A DNA stretch of 64,000 nt from Bremia lactucae (GCF_004359215.1 NC_090622.1:2047407-2111406), one strand, 5' to 3'; shown: positions 1-11,380, counted from the first letter of the stretch. A program made the numbers and translations. Notes: a model not told the origin generated them from the letters alone.

Positions 1-287
1 ATCAGAATGAGCCCTCTCATTCGAAGGCTCATAGTCAGCCGCCTTCGTCTATCAGGCGACTGTTCTATTCTCCCCGAGTCGGACGACATGGCCGACTCGC
101 ATTCGTAGTCGACCTCCAAAGAGGGGTCGTATTCACGAGGTGAATCACCACGTGCACTCGCAACATCGAGTGTTGTGCGAGTGGAAAGTACTACGGCAGA
201 CGGATTGTCTGCCCCAAGAGATAATAGTGCGGCACCCGCGGCTGCACGAACCGCAGCCGATAGCGCAGCACTATCAACACCCCGCAT
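1..287 (-). pseudogene. Family P element, N-terminal part of gag-like ORF, cut by window edge
   Basis: Reading the minus strand from an ATG at 287, the frame stays open to position 1 (95 codons). It is Ala-rich first and then acidic (SLEVDYECES, then MSSDSGRIEQS). The same protein stretch is present, frameshifted, after the P LTR at 56783-57140, which supports coding. It lies about 130 bp inside the LTR at 421-866, where a gag is expected. I recognise no domain. Gag is inferred from position only. Confidence 0.5.
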
Positions 288-420
288 GAGTATTAATCCT
301 CATGCGATGGAATTTAAAATGATGGTTCTGATTAATTAACATCATTTTAAATTAAGTGGTCACATAGTGACCACTCCATCCAATGACAGTCATAGTTATT
401 GTCGTTTAAGGGAGCGGTGA

Positions 421-866
421 GGTAACAGGGTGTATCGTTTCATGAAATTAACACATAAAGGTTGTTAATTAATATATTATCTAAAAGGTAGATAATATTT
501 GGAGGATATTACTTTATATAGTAATGTTCAGAATTCTTATCCATAAATAGGTATAGTCCATTATATCTATTAATTCCGCAGACTAATCAGCTGTAGATTA
601 AGCAAAAGAGAGAGACAGATAAGATAAGATAAGAATTCAATTGCATGTTTAGTATAAGTTTATAATTAAGTTAGAGTTAACAGATAGAAAGAAGAGATAC
701 TTAATTATATTAATACAGTTTCATTTTCTTTTACCCTCTTTAAGCTAGTTACCTTAAAGAGAAGTACGTACTAGTGTACGTGAAAAAACGTAAGGCACCA
801 CTCGCAACTGAAGCAGTGCGAAGTGGACTTGTACTGAAGCAGTACAAGTCGTAGTGCTCCGTTACA
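421..866 (-). mobile_element. Family P LTR, 5' LTR of a minus-strand element
   Basis: On the minus strand it starts TGTAACGGAGCACTAC at 866 and ends near CACCCTGTTACC at 421. It matches 56348-56782 and the truncated copy at 23458-23714 along most of its length, including the paired direct motifs GCACTGCTTCAG and GTACGTACTAGTGTACG. The inner boundary rests on the TGTAAC/GTTACA inverted ends, because homology continues into the element. No TGG-type primer site follows directly, so that end could be up to 50 bp off. Positions 867-1139, beyond it, hold AT-rich sequence with no gene. Confidence 0.7.
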
Positions 867-1139
867 TGTATGACTCCTTCGCGAGCACTATATTCAACAA
901 GAATCGTCGTGTCTTTTTGATCGTGCAAACTATATAAACATCAGCACTCGTAAATGTAACTGGCGAACGTTCCATAAAATTTATTTTCTATAAGAGGAGT
1001 TATAGATATTATTTCCTATGAGAGGGAATAAATGAAGTAGTGCAAAATTATTATCTTTTATTAATTTTGAATCAAAAGTTTCAAAATTACCAAAAATAGA
1101 ATTGTAAATGACGCAAATTGATATTACTTCTATTGATTG

Positions 1140-1449
1140 ATTTAACTTTAAATCAACCCCGCCAATGTTTCAAGACACGATAAGGCGTCGCGCGAAGAGG
1201 CGAACTGCATAGTTAATTACTAATATTAAAAGCCAGAAGAGAGAAAATCGTTTTAAAAATGCTTTAAATCTAATTACAGCTTGATCTTTTTTTCTATTCT
1301 GAAGCCTTAGAATTTACCTTCAGTAGCTAGGGCTTCTTAGCTACTTAAACCTTCCTCTGCACTTCGTGTACGTGAAGTAGTCGAGGCAATGGATCCAGTG
1401 TAGGATGACTAGTACTGTTATCAGTACTCGCAAAGGGCGCCCCGCCACA
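1140..1449 (+). mobile_element. Family Q LTR, 3' portion (5' LTR of plus-strand Q element)
   Basis: Shares AATCAACCC-GCCAA and, near its end, CTTCCTCTGCACTTCGTGTACG with 7690-7960, 25690-25970 and 12106-12262. It ends in CCACA at 1449 and is followed by TGGTAGAACTTCG, a TGG-type tRNA primer site. The LTR start is not defined and may lie near 953. Confidence 0.55.
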
Positions 1450-1507
1450 CCTGGTAGAACTTCGAAGCCCACTCAAAGGCCAACGCACGTTCCATCCAAC
1501 ATGGACG

Positions 1508-2520
1508 TTGGATGAAGAAGGTGGGAACCTTCAAGTCCTTTTAAAAGGCTATAACGCATCGCGTGAAAGGTTCACTCATTTATGTGACATTGAATGGAGA
1601 GCGATCGAACGCATGAGTTCGGTTGTAAGCGAGTCAGCAGTTAGCGCCATGTTGTTCACTCTACAAAGAGACGAGCAACATGCGTCTATAGCCGAGGTCA
1701 TACAACATAAACTCGACGGGGCCCAAGAGAAAGAACTTCAACAGGAAGTATTTAACACGCGAAGTTGTTGAGAGAACAGGGTGCTCAACAGTTAGAATCG
1801 CTGAGACAACAGCATTTACAAGCTGCTTGCGGATTGACGCGAATGCGTCGACCCGAAAGCTCAAAAATAATAAGCATCCAGGTTTAAGACAGTAAAATGC
1901 GACTCCATTTTAAGATGGCTCGTCGATCTAGACTATGCCACAGAAGCTCGCTGCATCGATTATGATGCGACGAAAGTGAAATTTGGCATGCCCAACTTAG
2001 CCAGACGTGCCAAATCTTTGGCCTCAGGCACAAGCTTCACGACCCGTTGAGTTTGGGGTCGTATGAGGGGCTCAGGCAACCATTTGAGCCGCAACGTGCC
2101 GGAATCAGGATTCGAGCCGAGCTCCTGGATTTAAAGCAGGTAAAGCGCGATCTTCCCGCTTATGCCCAGCATATATACAGTACATTATAAGTTGTTTCGT
2201 GATCCATCCAATAGATGCAAGTATTCAGAGAAATGTAATTATTAAAAGTCTAGAAGCTGACTCACTTGTTCAGGCTTAAATTTGAGACGCTAGGCCTGGG
2301 AACTATGTAGCGGAACAGGATGACTTCAGCTTTAAACAGGCTTTTGTCCACTCTGGAGCTTATCATCTGCGAGACGACAAGAAAACGGAGGTCCAGATCC
2401 CATGGACCTCTCGCATATATAGAGCAAGAAACCTCGCTCTTCAAGTTTTAAAGGACTGCAAAAATGCAAACGTTGTCAACAGGCGACTGCGCCTATGAGT
2501 GTAGTGTCACACCCAGTGCC
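1508..2520 (+). pseudogene. Family Q gag, degenerate
   Basis: An open stretch of 87 codons (1508-1771) follows the primer site. After several stops and frame changes comes a recognisable gag sequence: RDLPAYAQHI near 2150, then HLFRLKFETL, AFVHSGAYHLRDDKKTE and PWTSRIY between 2265 and 2420. The order and spacing fit a Ty3/gypsy capsid region upstream of protease. Frameshifts and in-frame stops rule out a product. Confidence 0.6.
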
Positions 2521-2769
2521 TTAAAAACTTAGCGAAACGATCGACCTCCCGCTAGGAACAACGGAGGTCGCGGATCCCACGCTGTTGCGAAATTGCATCG
2601 GCGAGGCAGTTCGTTAAATAGCGGTCGAGTCTGTAGGCGCGGAGCGCCCTACGGATTCAGTGACGTCAAAAGAATTTGCAGGCATTTTGACGAAAGTTGC
2701 TCTTCACACAAAATTATTGTGTGTAACTGTCCAGTTGATGAGGTTAGCCTCACCACATAAAACATTGTA

Positions 2770-3078
2770 GTGGCAAATAAATTGCCACTAAAGTCCCTCG
2801 TCGACTGTGGGGCGTCGAACACTTTTGTTCGACGCCAATCGCTAAAAGACCGCAAACTCAAATTCATTAATCAAGATTTATCTCTAACGAGGAGGACAGT
2901 ACGTCTAGCAACATGCGCAACCGCAACAGCAAAGAAACGTAAAGTTACAATTTAATACACGTTAAAGGGTAAACAGTACGATGATAAATTCATCGTACTT
3001 GATTTGGATGACAAATTTGCGGTCATCCTAGGAAAATCATGGCTCAGAAAGTACGAGCCATCCATAAACTGGCAGCAT
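2770..3078 (+). pseudogene. Family Q retropepsin (protease) remnant
   Basis: Contains LVDCGASNTFVRRQSL, the retropepsin active-site loop with the usual D-S/T-G changed to D-C-G-A. About 80 residues later comes LDLDDKFAVILGKSWLRKYEP, the conserved ILG-W element of the fold. The gene lies between gag and the RT start, as in gypsy pol. A stop (taa) at about 2953 breaks it. The Cys at the second active-site position is unusual and the copy is almost certainly inactive. Confidence 0.7.
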
Positions 3079-3889
3079 CCATGAAGCCGTGACGATGCTT
3101 GTCTCTTGTTCATCAGATGGTCATCCATGAACGTCTTGAAGCGTCCACAAGCGTGTATATATTCCAGTAGTGAGTGCGGTGGCCTTACTTGTTATTCAGG
3201 TGTTTGCACGACTGCACAAGACCTCAGTGTGAAAGCTTATTACACTGTGAAGTTAGATACCGACGGCTGTGCACACGCACAGGCAGCGTCGAAGTTCGAT
3301 CACTCGAATAAGTCGAGAAGTACGAAACAAGGATGCTTGCTCGGACAGCGACCTTCAAAAGTATTCAAAAGCCTGTCTATAAGAGACAGTGCGGAAGTCC
3401 TAGATCGACTGGATAGTCGATCGAAGAGGATCTCGCTGTGGTTGCTCACCCACAGCTAGAGGCAGTTGAGGGGGGGGCTCTTCCCAGATAAAAAAAAAAT
3501 TGAGCCAATAAGTATTCCAAATTCTGCGGGAATAAGTACCTGGAACCTGTGGTCAAAGGTTCCCAGGTACCTTGTAAAATGTTCCAAACAGGAAACTAAA
3601 ACATTAAATGTCATTGTAAACAACGGATAAAGCGTAGGCGCCTATACACTTGATCTGATTGAGATCCCGAAGTTAACTTCGAAGATAATCAATTGCCAAC
3701 GCTAGAACCAAAACAGTTCTTGCGTGAGCTGCGTCGTAAGACGTCCAGTAGATCTGTGGCCGATAATCTACTGGCAATTGCATATTCTAAGAACGGGTTC
3801 TTAGCGCCCATTAATGGACGAAAGTATACTCGATATGATGACTCGAATTTAACGTTTTACTTATTGTGAGTCGTTCAAATCAAATCCTT
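3079..3889 (+). other. Protease-RT linker of Q element, no intact frame
   Basis: About 0.8 kb between the protease and RT remnants. A 117-codon open frame at 3106-3459 has no recognisable motif. The stretch contains short G and A homopolymers (near 3470-3500). I read it as decayed pol linker and see nothing else in it. Confidence 0.4.
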
Positions 3890-4140
3890 GTGTAAGATTT
3901 TGAAGAATTTAAGGATGTGTTCCCCGATTTAGTACCGTGCGAGTTGCCTAAACATGAAATAACTCAACACGAATTTTACCTGATACCAAATGCTATTGCT
4001 GACTTTGATAATTACGATGTTGAAATACTCAGCATCGAAAATAGCAATATTAGTGAGAACATCACTGCTCTCACTAACGAGGGGGGGGGGTATCTCTGCA
4101 GTGCTCACCAAGCGCACTGTAAACAATGTCAAAGCCGTTA
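3890..4140 (+). pseudogene. Family Q reverse transcriptase, N-terminal start only
   Basis: FKDVFPDLVP followed by LPKHEITQHEFYLIPNA matches the entry into gypsy RT (in the X copies: RDVFPEEVPSRLPADRGIGHEIDL). The rest of plus-strand pol is missing after about 4140, including the YxDD motif. 4141-4510 shows no recognisable coding. Confidence 0.6.
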
Positions 4141-4514
4141 ACAAGAGAATTTCTGTTGGCTTAAAAACAAGTGATTCGTGAAGTGCAGGATTTCATCGCT
4201 GATGTGGTGGTATATCAGAAGCGGAACTCTGACAAAAATGGAAGAGCAAGCGTTATTTTCTTTTTAGTCAATGCATCAGTCTTTGGCGGATGCTTGGACC
4301 GTTCCGGTGGAATCAATACCGGAAGAAGCGTCGTACTGATAGTATGAGGAGAGAAGTCCCACGAAGTGGCAGTTTGATCGTTCACGCATACCAAAGTGTC
4401 GATATACCTGGGCATCTTTGTTACTGCCCAATTCGCTACTTCGTTTTTGAGTAGATTTACCGTACGCAGCAGGATTAGATAACCGGGATATAGTTTAATT
4501 TTCTCGAAGCAGGC

Positions 4515-5178
4515 ATTTCACTTCATCCAACAAAGATTAAAATTCTTGACGAGCTGTTGCCAGCTCCTCCCAAAGGGTCTGATTCGCCCATTTATCGAAC
4601 AATTGGTCGACCACAACTTGCGCAAAGTTTGCAACTGTTCGCCAGAAATATTGTCGTCCATCAACAGTAAGTCATGTAGACGGAAACGTTTCAGATCAAC
4701 GTCATCCCGCAAATGGAGGAAGACGAGATTTTCATTATGGTGATACGTCGGGATCGACGAGTATGGCGAACCCGGGTTATTTTTTTCTTCACATCCGTTG
4801 ATGGACTTGAGTTAGGTGAAGCCATTACTAGGGAAATCAGTTGAGGGTGGAGAGTGTTGTAACTAGTTATCTCGTAAGTTGCCGCGTATGATAGCTGATA
4901 ACCTCGTCCCAACTAATGACAAACTTCTGGGTCTCGTCCAACGGTAGGAAGAGACCCTTCCTTTGGATCAAAAGGTCTATCGAAACCCAAGAGCTTCGCG
5001 CGCTCGTGAAAGGATTCTCATCGCGCATATAAAAATAGACTAACATCCTCCATTGCGGATCTGCTGCTTTAAGGGTGCAGCTCAGGTCCCTAGTGTGGTA
5101 TACTTCCTCAAAGATCTGAATCAAATCATCCATCAGATTCATTGACATAAAGATGTGCTCTTTGACATGGTAACACAC
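4515..5178 (-). pseudogene. Unrecognised ORF, second half of the Q antisense ORF
   Basis: Minus-strand frame 5178-4867 (103 codons) includes DENPFTSARSS and LPLDETQKFVISWDEV. It continues frameshifted through 4712-4518 (DVDLKRFRLHDLLLMDD). The central part aligns with minus-strand sequence at 24010-24323 (NPFT-R-S and the shared DNA CCAACTAATGACA). At 24 kb this sequence runs without interruption towards a plus-oriented Q LTR. I therefore infer one ORF antisense to Q pol, here split by the pol fragment at 5190-6605. No family recognised. Confidence 0.45.
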
Positions 5179-5189
5179 GAAGATGAATT

Positions 5190-6605
5190 ATCGTGTCAAT
5201 TAAGACTCGAGCATAGCCGCAACAAGAAAAACTGTCTTGCTGAAGCGTTCAGAAACACAGAAATCGCAGTAAACTTGTGAAGGTCTGTGGAAAATCCGAA
5301 AGCAAAGTCTACATATACGGACTGTCAATACTCTGCCGGAACAGGCAGAGGTTGTAACGGACAGCGATATGAAGCACTGGATCATCTGTTGACAAATTTT
5401 GCAAGCACGTATGTACTTATGGACCAATTCAATCTGATTTAAGGCTAGTAGAAGTTGCGACGCACCGTAAGATAACCTTTCGCACGGTGCACATTAATAG
5501 CTACATCGTCACTCATATATAATGCGTAATTACAAATCATAATGGAGGGGATAATGACACGAGCTGTGTCGCTAACAATGGCTGTGTAAATCAGTAAACC
5601 ATTGTGTGTTGTGTATCGATCTGATAAAGATCAACATGAATTTGAAAATTTGTGTAAGAATTTCGTGAATGATTTCTGATGTGATCTGTCAAACCTTTAA
5701 GAGCCTTATCTGCGCGAAAGGGAGGTCTTGCGTTGTCAAGTAATGGTGATGATGAAACACTACTGCTACAACAATGGGCTTATCCTCACTGCAAATTTGC
5801 ATAGCCGGCTCAAATTGGGCCCTACCGAAAAAATGAACATAAGCTTAGCCAGTGCCCATATCGTGGCAAGGAGATCCTTGTCATGCGTTCAATAATTGCG
5901 TTCAGCCGGTTGATGCTAGCGCGATTGATGGTAGATGAATCGCTGTGTCCCATCTGTGGCATACTGCATTAACGCACGGCCGATTGCTAAATCGCTGGCG
6001 TCATAGACATGAAATGGTATGTCTTGGTCAGTAATTGCCAGGATAGGTAATGCATCAAGCTTTGCTTGGCACCTTTAAAGGAACGCCGTTCCACGACCAC
6101 TTTCCTTTTTCGTCAACAAAGAAAAAAAATGTGCTATCATTTCGGCATAAGAGCGGAAGTACTTATGTCAGTCCGCCGCTAAGACGAGGAACTTACGAAG
6201 TCCCTTTACATCGACTTGCACAGGCAATCGGTAATTGCCTTAATCTTGTAAGCATAATGATTACACCGTGGTTATGCACGATGCACGTAAAAGTGGTATT
6301 ACGCTTGCAGCGATTTTTTTTCTTGCGATTTGCATTCAACTTATGCTCACGGAATAGTGTGAGAACTTTCGATTGTGGGTAGAATATTCTTCAATGCAAA
6401 CATTCCGTTCATGGCTCTGCTTTGAACGAAGACGACATTACTATAACTCGGTGCAAAATCCCGCACCGATCTCAACAGATTGATAGCACATCTGTTGAAT
6501 GTTGTAGGGGCGTTTTCTTAGCCTGCTAGCCCTCCTATCGTATTTCACTTGGAGGACTTGTGCTGTAAACGGAATATCCTGTCCACGCATTAGGAACATT
6601 AATCT
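5190..6605 (-). pseudogene. Inserted gypsy pol fragment (R): RT end, RNase H, integrase zinc finger
   Basis: From high to low coordinates: FLMRGQDIPFTA (RT palm, compare LMRERDIPYTA at 61.3 kb); an RNase H/linker region matching 60225-61000 over about 300 bp at DNA level; then KYIRACKICQQM (CxxC of the integrase HHCC finger) at 5427-5370. It has no LTR, gag or protease. It starts at nearly the same RT position as the fragment in the copia element at 60.2-61.4 kb. Broken by many stops. Confidence 0.65.
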
Positions 6606-7180
6606 TCCCACGAAAGGCAAGGTACCCTGCCCTCTCAAGACGAACGGTGCATCCTACAATGTGCACCGATCAATGCTCCTTTTTTAAATCGGTCACGAAT
6701 AATAATCAGCTGGTCAAGCCATACCTCGCGGCATGTGGTTTGCACATTGTGAATGAATGTCCCTAAGATTTAAACAAGGGGTTTGATCATTTGCAGACGT
6801 GCAAGTACCATTGATGCCAAAAAAAGCAATACCAAAAGGATCCGACGAGGTAAAAATGTTGCAAGGAGCACTTCGGTTGTCACGCCAGAACCCCAAGGTT
6901 CGACGGACTCGGCCCCGGGCAACCTGGAAGCCTAAACAGTGGCAACCGAGACGGACGATGACGCCGACTCGTGCCAGTCTCCTCGAACTGGAGTTGGAGG
7001 TCAATCTCTCCTCGCATAAGACGCAGGAGCTCTACCGAAACATTTGCAGTTGCATCACTCGGAGCTGGATTCATCTTGTGATACCTTCATCGACGGTGAA
7101 AACTCGGGTGATGCCTAAATCAAGTTTAGATGATCTTCAAGGTCACTTCTTAAGAATGCTACTGGTGATACAACTTTATA
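6606..7180 (-). pseudogene. Unrecognised ORF, first half of the Q antisense ORF
   Basis: The minus strand carries EIDLQLQFEETGTSRRHRPS (about 7010-6950), matching SRLQLRLEVAFTSRRHDP at 25340-25260. It also carries LERAGYLAFRGK (about 6650-6610), matching LERQVYLAFPGK just outside the SINE at 24.7 kb. Between these it is decayed. Location next to a plus-oriented Q LTR, on the opposite strand, suggests an accessory antisense ORF. Alternative: plus-strand frame 6799-7188 (129 codons, Arg-rich), which is not conserved at 25 kb. Confidence 0.4.
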
Positions 7181-7689
7181 TCATCTAGAAACACGACGTG
7201 ATTGTAACGATTCCTTTGAATATATTTTGGCTCATATGCCTACACGGGAAGGTACCGCAATACGTTGCGTTTGCTCCCGAATAAAAACCGTGCTTGTCCT
7301 CAAAGGTAACTCAATTCTTTGTTCTGGTATGACCAGCGATGCGGATTTCGTTTTTCGACTCATCCTGGCTTCACCAGCCTGATGAGGACTAGACTAAATT
7401 ATTAATCAAACACTCAGTCGTGTAGCTATCAGCTCTGCGGCCTAACAGATACAGCGCACGAGTTTGCTACCATGCGCAAACAAAAATAAAAAGCTGAAAT
7501 TGAAAGGTAAAGATAAAAACCAACAAGTACTAACTTACAGAAAAATATACAATAGTATTCTCTGTCACTCAAAAAAATCAAGAAGCATAAAATACAAATA
7601 CTTTAATATTTTAACTTCATATCTCTGATATTACCATACCTGGTAATATTGAAGCAACAAACCAACAGTGATGTTGATCGGTTGGCTTA
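7181..7689. other. No gene seen; AT-rich Q 3' untranslated region and LTR start
   Basis: Shares patches such as ATAAAAACCAACAAG with 25475-25495, so it is element-derived. The LTR start was not located. No frame, tRNA or motif recognised. Confidence 0.4.
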
Positions 7690-7965
7690 AGTTTTAATCA
7701 ACCCGCCAAGCGTTGTCAGACACGCTTAAGCGGTGCATGACAAGTCACTATACATAGTTTTTATTAGATGAATCAGTTCAGTCGATAAGAAAATCGTTTT
7801 CAGGAATTTCATAACATTAACACGGATTTCGATTTATCTTTTTGCAAGCCTTCTCAGTGTCAACCTTGAGTTGCTAAGAAGTCTAAGCAGCTGTAAATTC
7901 TTCCTCTGCATATCGTGTACGAGAAGTATTCTGAAAAACTTACCTTATATATCATAAGTAGTAGC
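7690..7965 (+). mobile_element. Family Q LTR, 3' portion
   Basis: Matches 1140-1449 (AATCAACCCGCCAA and TTCCTCTGCATATCGTGTACG). It would be the 3' LTR of the Q element that starts near 1 kb. The terminal part after about 7965 is degenerate. Confidence 0.5.
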
Positions 7966-8089
7966 CAATGATATATAAATATGTATATGAACAACACTAT
8001 TTTTTTGAATAATAATTTAAAAAAACCTAGCGAAGGGTGCCATCACAACTAATGTCCTCTGCAATATGACTCTCGTTTCGCCAATCGAC

Positions 8090-8574
8090 ATCAGTTGATG
8101 TCGTTTGGCGCATCGACAGTCGTATTCGACATTGTCCCTGCTACAACCGACCGGGAAGACGGCGGTAATGAAAGAGTGGTAATCTCATCGGAACTGAAAG
8201 CTGGCGAAAAGTTTGCCGTGAATTTGACAGTACGCTTAACACCTTAGAAAATAGACCGGTTAACCGATACATTACCATTGGTCGACAAAAGCAAAAGCAT
8301 GTATTAAGGGTACTTTTTTTCTAAAGTGGGCGATGTCTGATACTTGAATGTTCAGCACAAAAGTGAGTCACAAAATATTTTAAGGCCGCCAGAGATGGCA
8401 AACTCATCTTTGATCACGGCTAGCTCTGGGTGTATAAATTGAAACACTTCCGCGACGACCATCGAGAGCAACGATACCCAGGATGACTCAGAAGAAAGTG
8501 GTGGCTACAAGAATGCAGATCATGTGACATTTGATAGGGGAGCAGGCCTACAAAATGCTCTTATGAAAGACTAT
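8090..8574. other. Unassigned sequence with a polypurine tract
   Basis: No coding recognised on either strand. AGGGGAGCAGG at about 8536 resembles an LTR-element polypurine tract and lies about 30 bp before an X LTR, so this may be the 3' end of a decayed X element. A close relative, with the phrase GTGAC-TG-AGGGGAGCAGGC, occurs at 10592-10620. Confidence 0.35.
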
Positions 8575-9073
8575 TGTAAGTGGCTAACTGCCTATAAAGC
8601 TCGTTTCGTACGCTTAACGGGGAGGTCAATTAAATCTTGGAAGTTTAATTGGTCCGTCACTCGGTGAAGGTCACATATTGCCCGACTTTTTCGTATGTGA
8701 TGCAACCAGATGCATTCACATTGAAAAAAGGATGAATCTGGCGTCATCTGCGAGCTTAAGTATTTCTTAAACGCTTTAAAGCTAATTTGGCCTAATAGAA
8801 ATAATGCGCTCGCCGTGAAGGGACGCACATCTTCAGAGGTGGCATCTGATTAAATAGTAAAAATGTTTTATATTTAATTTTGTTGACGTTATTCTGTCTC
8901 GAACGTATCTTCTGGTACACGGTGCGTACGTGAAGACCGGTTACCGCTTCCATGATGGCACTTCTTGAAGGGTACAATTACGTTGGGTGAGGTCGGCTTA
9001 GGCGCTCGTCACCTCGCTGTACCCGACGGTGCGAGCTTTGTACTGCTAGGTGCTAAAGAATTAGCCGGCTACA
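8575..9073 (+). mobile_element. Family X LTR (plus)
   Basis: Starts TGTAAGTGGCTAACTGCCT and ends GCCGGCTACA. Follows the X LTR of 58840-59392 throughout (GTGATGCA-GATGCATTCACATT, TTGGGTGAGGTCGG). The PBS-like GTGGTTCCCACGACC and gag follow. Confidence 0.65.
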
Positions 9074-9107
9074 GTGGTTCCCACGACCCTCCTTTCTAAA
9101 CGTGTCA

Positions 9108-10260
9108 GTGAGGATTAGCCCACCTATCGAGCAACATTGGGAAGTGGCTGAGCACTTGGCGTATGGATTTGGTACGCAAGCCCTGGTCAGGCTCTTAGAC
9201 AGTCCTCCTAAAGCGAAATGCTGTTCAGTTGAAGGCGTCTTTGCTTCGACGACAAGTGGCAGTGTCCAAGGATTATAGCCATGATGCGGCGTAGTCCGTC
9301 ATGAGGACTTATGATGAGCTCAGGGGTAACAAGAATCATAGTGAGGCTCTCAACAGGACTGTTGACGCGCCCCCCATATGCTCGTTTCATTTAAGGCCCA
9401 TAACGATGGACCCGCCTCAGTTTTATGGGACCGCAGCCCGCACGATTGTCCATTGGCTGTAAGTCGTGAAGCAATGCGGTATGGTGCAGCTCATCGAGGA
9501 CTACACCCGGATAATGTCGTTCGCCATGTTCTAATTGCGCGGTAATGTCTCAAGTGGGCTTACTCGGCGCTTGTGGCGGACAGTAAGCATTTTCATCATT
9601 GGTTATCTTTAAGACAAAAATTCGTGCCATGTATCGTCCGCCGAACATTGAAGTGCTGCTTTAAGCAAGAGTCTTTACAGCGCGACAAGCGAAGCGATTT
9701 CTGCAAGAAAAATCGATGAAAATGTGCTGCTGGCATCCATTATTGTGGGTACGATACCGGAACAGCTAAGATAAGCACATTCATGTACGGAATGTGGCAC
9801 GGACGATCGCGACAGGATAATTTTAAAAAGGGGTCGTGACGATGGAAGAGGCAACCCAAGATTTTTTAGTTAAGTGATCTTTCAAGGGGGCCTCGGTGAC
9901 AGCTTGGTATAAGCTCTTGGCAGAAGGTCGGATGCCATTCTAATGGAGTCTGGCTACGCAGACGTTGTCTGCAGCAAGTTGGCAAGCGGGACTATATAAT
10001 AGAACGCTGCTATTGCAGAGTCGCTGCTGGTGTCAAGAAGCCCAGAGAGAAGGCTTCCTTCCGGAGGCCGATGGCAAGCTGGCAAGAACCGGCATGCAGG
10101 ATGCATGGGTTGTGCATCGATCACTGACGACCTATTCAGGAGTGAAGTAGGGGCGGGATGCCTCACTGGCAAGGTCCTTTAAGGTGCCCCTAAATTTAAT
10201 TTTGTCGAACAAATGGGTCGTAGATACCCTGAGGTTTCGAAAGTTCGGACCTCAACCCTG
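9108..10260 (+). pseudogene. Family X gag to protease start, heavily decayed
   Basis: Plus-strand frames align piecewise with the good X gag at 57.9-58.8 kb: EHWEVAEHLAYGFGTQALVRLL (about 9127), MDPPQFYGTAARTIVHWL (about 9410), QLIEDYTRIMSFAMF (about 9490), then QEAQREGFLPEADGKLARTGM in the zinc-knuckle region. It ends in EQMGRRYPEVSKVRTS-like sequence at 10210-10260, the entry to protease. At least eight stops or frame changes. Confidence 0.6.
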
Positions 10261-10261
10261 C

Positions 10262-10579
10262 TAGTTTTCGGACTGATTTATATTTATTTGTATTAAATTA
10301 TAAGCGTATTGTGATTATTTATAAATGCTATCTCTATAGATATGCCCTGACATGTATTGCGACCTTATCATTCTAAATATTTCAATCTTTGGATGACGCT
10401 AGCCGTCATTTTTCTGTGAATGCACCCATGTGGATCACATACAGAAGGGTGGGTCACAATGTTAATCATACCCAAATGGTGGGTCAAATTACTTCAACTA
10501 AGTAATTCATTATCCTCATAAGGTGAGAAAGCGTACTTTACGGGGAGTGTGCAACATAAGGCAACTTTAGCCCGTTACA
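10262..10579 (-). mobile_element. Family X LTR fragment (minus)
   Basis: Matches 59060-59392, including TCTCTATAGATAT, ATGACGCTAGCCGTCAT and the end GCAACTTTAGCCCGTTACA at 10579. The part of the LTR nearest the element interior is missing. Confidence 0.65.
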
Positions 10580-11235
10580 GACCATCCCCCGATGTGACAA
10601 CTGTCAGGGGAGCAGGCGGAAAAATATTATGTACAGGACTGTGGGAGTGGCATGACGGACAAAAAATGACGCGACATATGGTCACCCTACTATCGGAATT
10701 GACTCTCGCCCAACCTCCAAGATTAAGCCACCTGACCATACTTAAGTACAAGCCTTCTGTTTTAATACCACTCTCTTTTGAAATCCCCTCTGTTTTGATA
10801 TCATTTTCTACCGCTGTGAGACATGTGTCGTAAAATTAAAAATATTCGTTATGGATGCTTTTCTACCAAGTATAGGCTGGAAAGAAGGCATGGAAATACA
10901 GCATGTCGTATCTAGATATAAGAGCTCTAGTTCCATCGTCTATCTTTCGCGATTCTTCTCCTTATTCCCTCACGATCCGGCTGTTATATTGGCTGACGCA
11001 ATGATTAATTTTTCCGGCCAGAAATATTTAACCTTTCGTTTACCTCTCTTTTGATCAGACAAGGCCGGTCCCGGCCTTATCAAAAGAGAGGAGTTTTACT
11101 ATAGTCTCGTCCAAATTCTTATGGGGGGCCTCCAGCAAATGTTTTACACCCAAAAAAGATAAGAAACTTATCAACAAGAAGCCCATTTATACCCTGCCGT
11201 ATCTCACTTCCCATGAGCCGATATGAGAGATAATG
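10580..11235. other. Unassigned low-coding sequence
   Basis: Open frames at 10549-10833 (94 codons) and 10851-11054 (67 codons) have no motif, and the first starts inside an LTR. The motif CTCTCTTTTGA occurs at about 10768 and again in the palindrome at 11044-11092, hinting at a small unclassified repeat. Confidence 0.35.
11044..11092. repeat. GC-cored palindrome, 13-bp plus 8-bp arms
   Basis: Outer arms CCTCTCTTTTGAT / ATCAAAAGAGAGG and inner arms AAGGCCGG / CCGGCCTT are perfect, separated only by CAGAC on one side and a TC centre. Would form a long hairpin. It is not followed by CTRR, so it is not an obvious Helitron end. Confidence 0.8.
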
Positions 11236-11380
11236 TAAAGCGGAGCTACCTCGCTCCTTAAATTAGAGGATGTCTTTTAGACTCAGAAAGTCACGTATTT
11301 CTATAAAACTAACAAATTTAGCAACCCGGTGAGATGTACAAGCTCGAAGAGCTTAGTAAATTCTTGTTGAAGAAATTCGA
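11236..11380 (-). mobile_element. Family A LTR fragment (minus)
   Basis: Starts TGTAAAGCGGAGCTACCTCG and matches the end of the A LTRs at 49465 and 37870 (GACTCAGAAAGTCAC, CTATAAAACTAACA). Truncated after about 145 bp. Confidence 0.65.

Noticed and set aside
6799..7188. 129-codon plus-strand frame as a real gene
   Set aside because: The homologous region at 25 kb does not keep this frame. The minus-strand reading is the one conserved.
11044..11092. Helitron 3' end
   Set aside because: A hairpin is present, but no CTRR terminus follows and no Rep/helicase coding is nearby.
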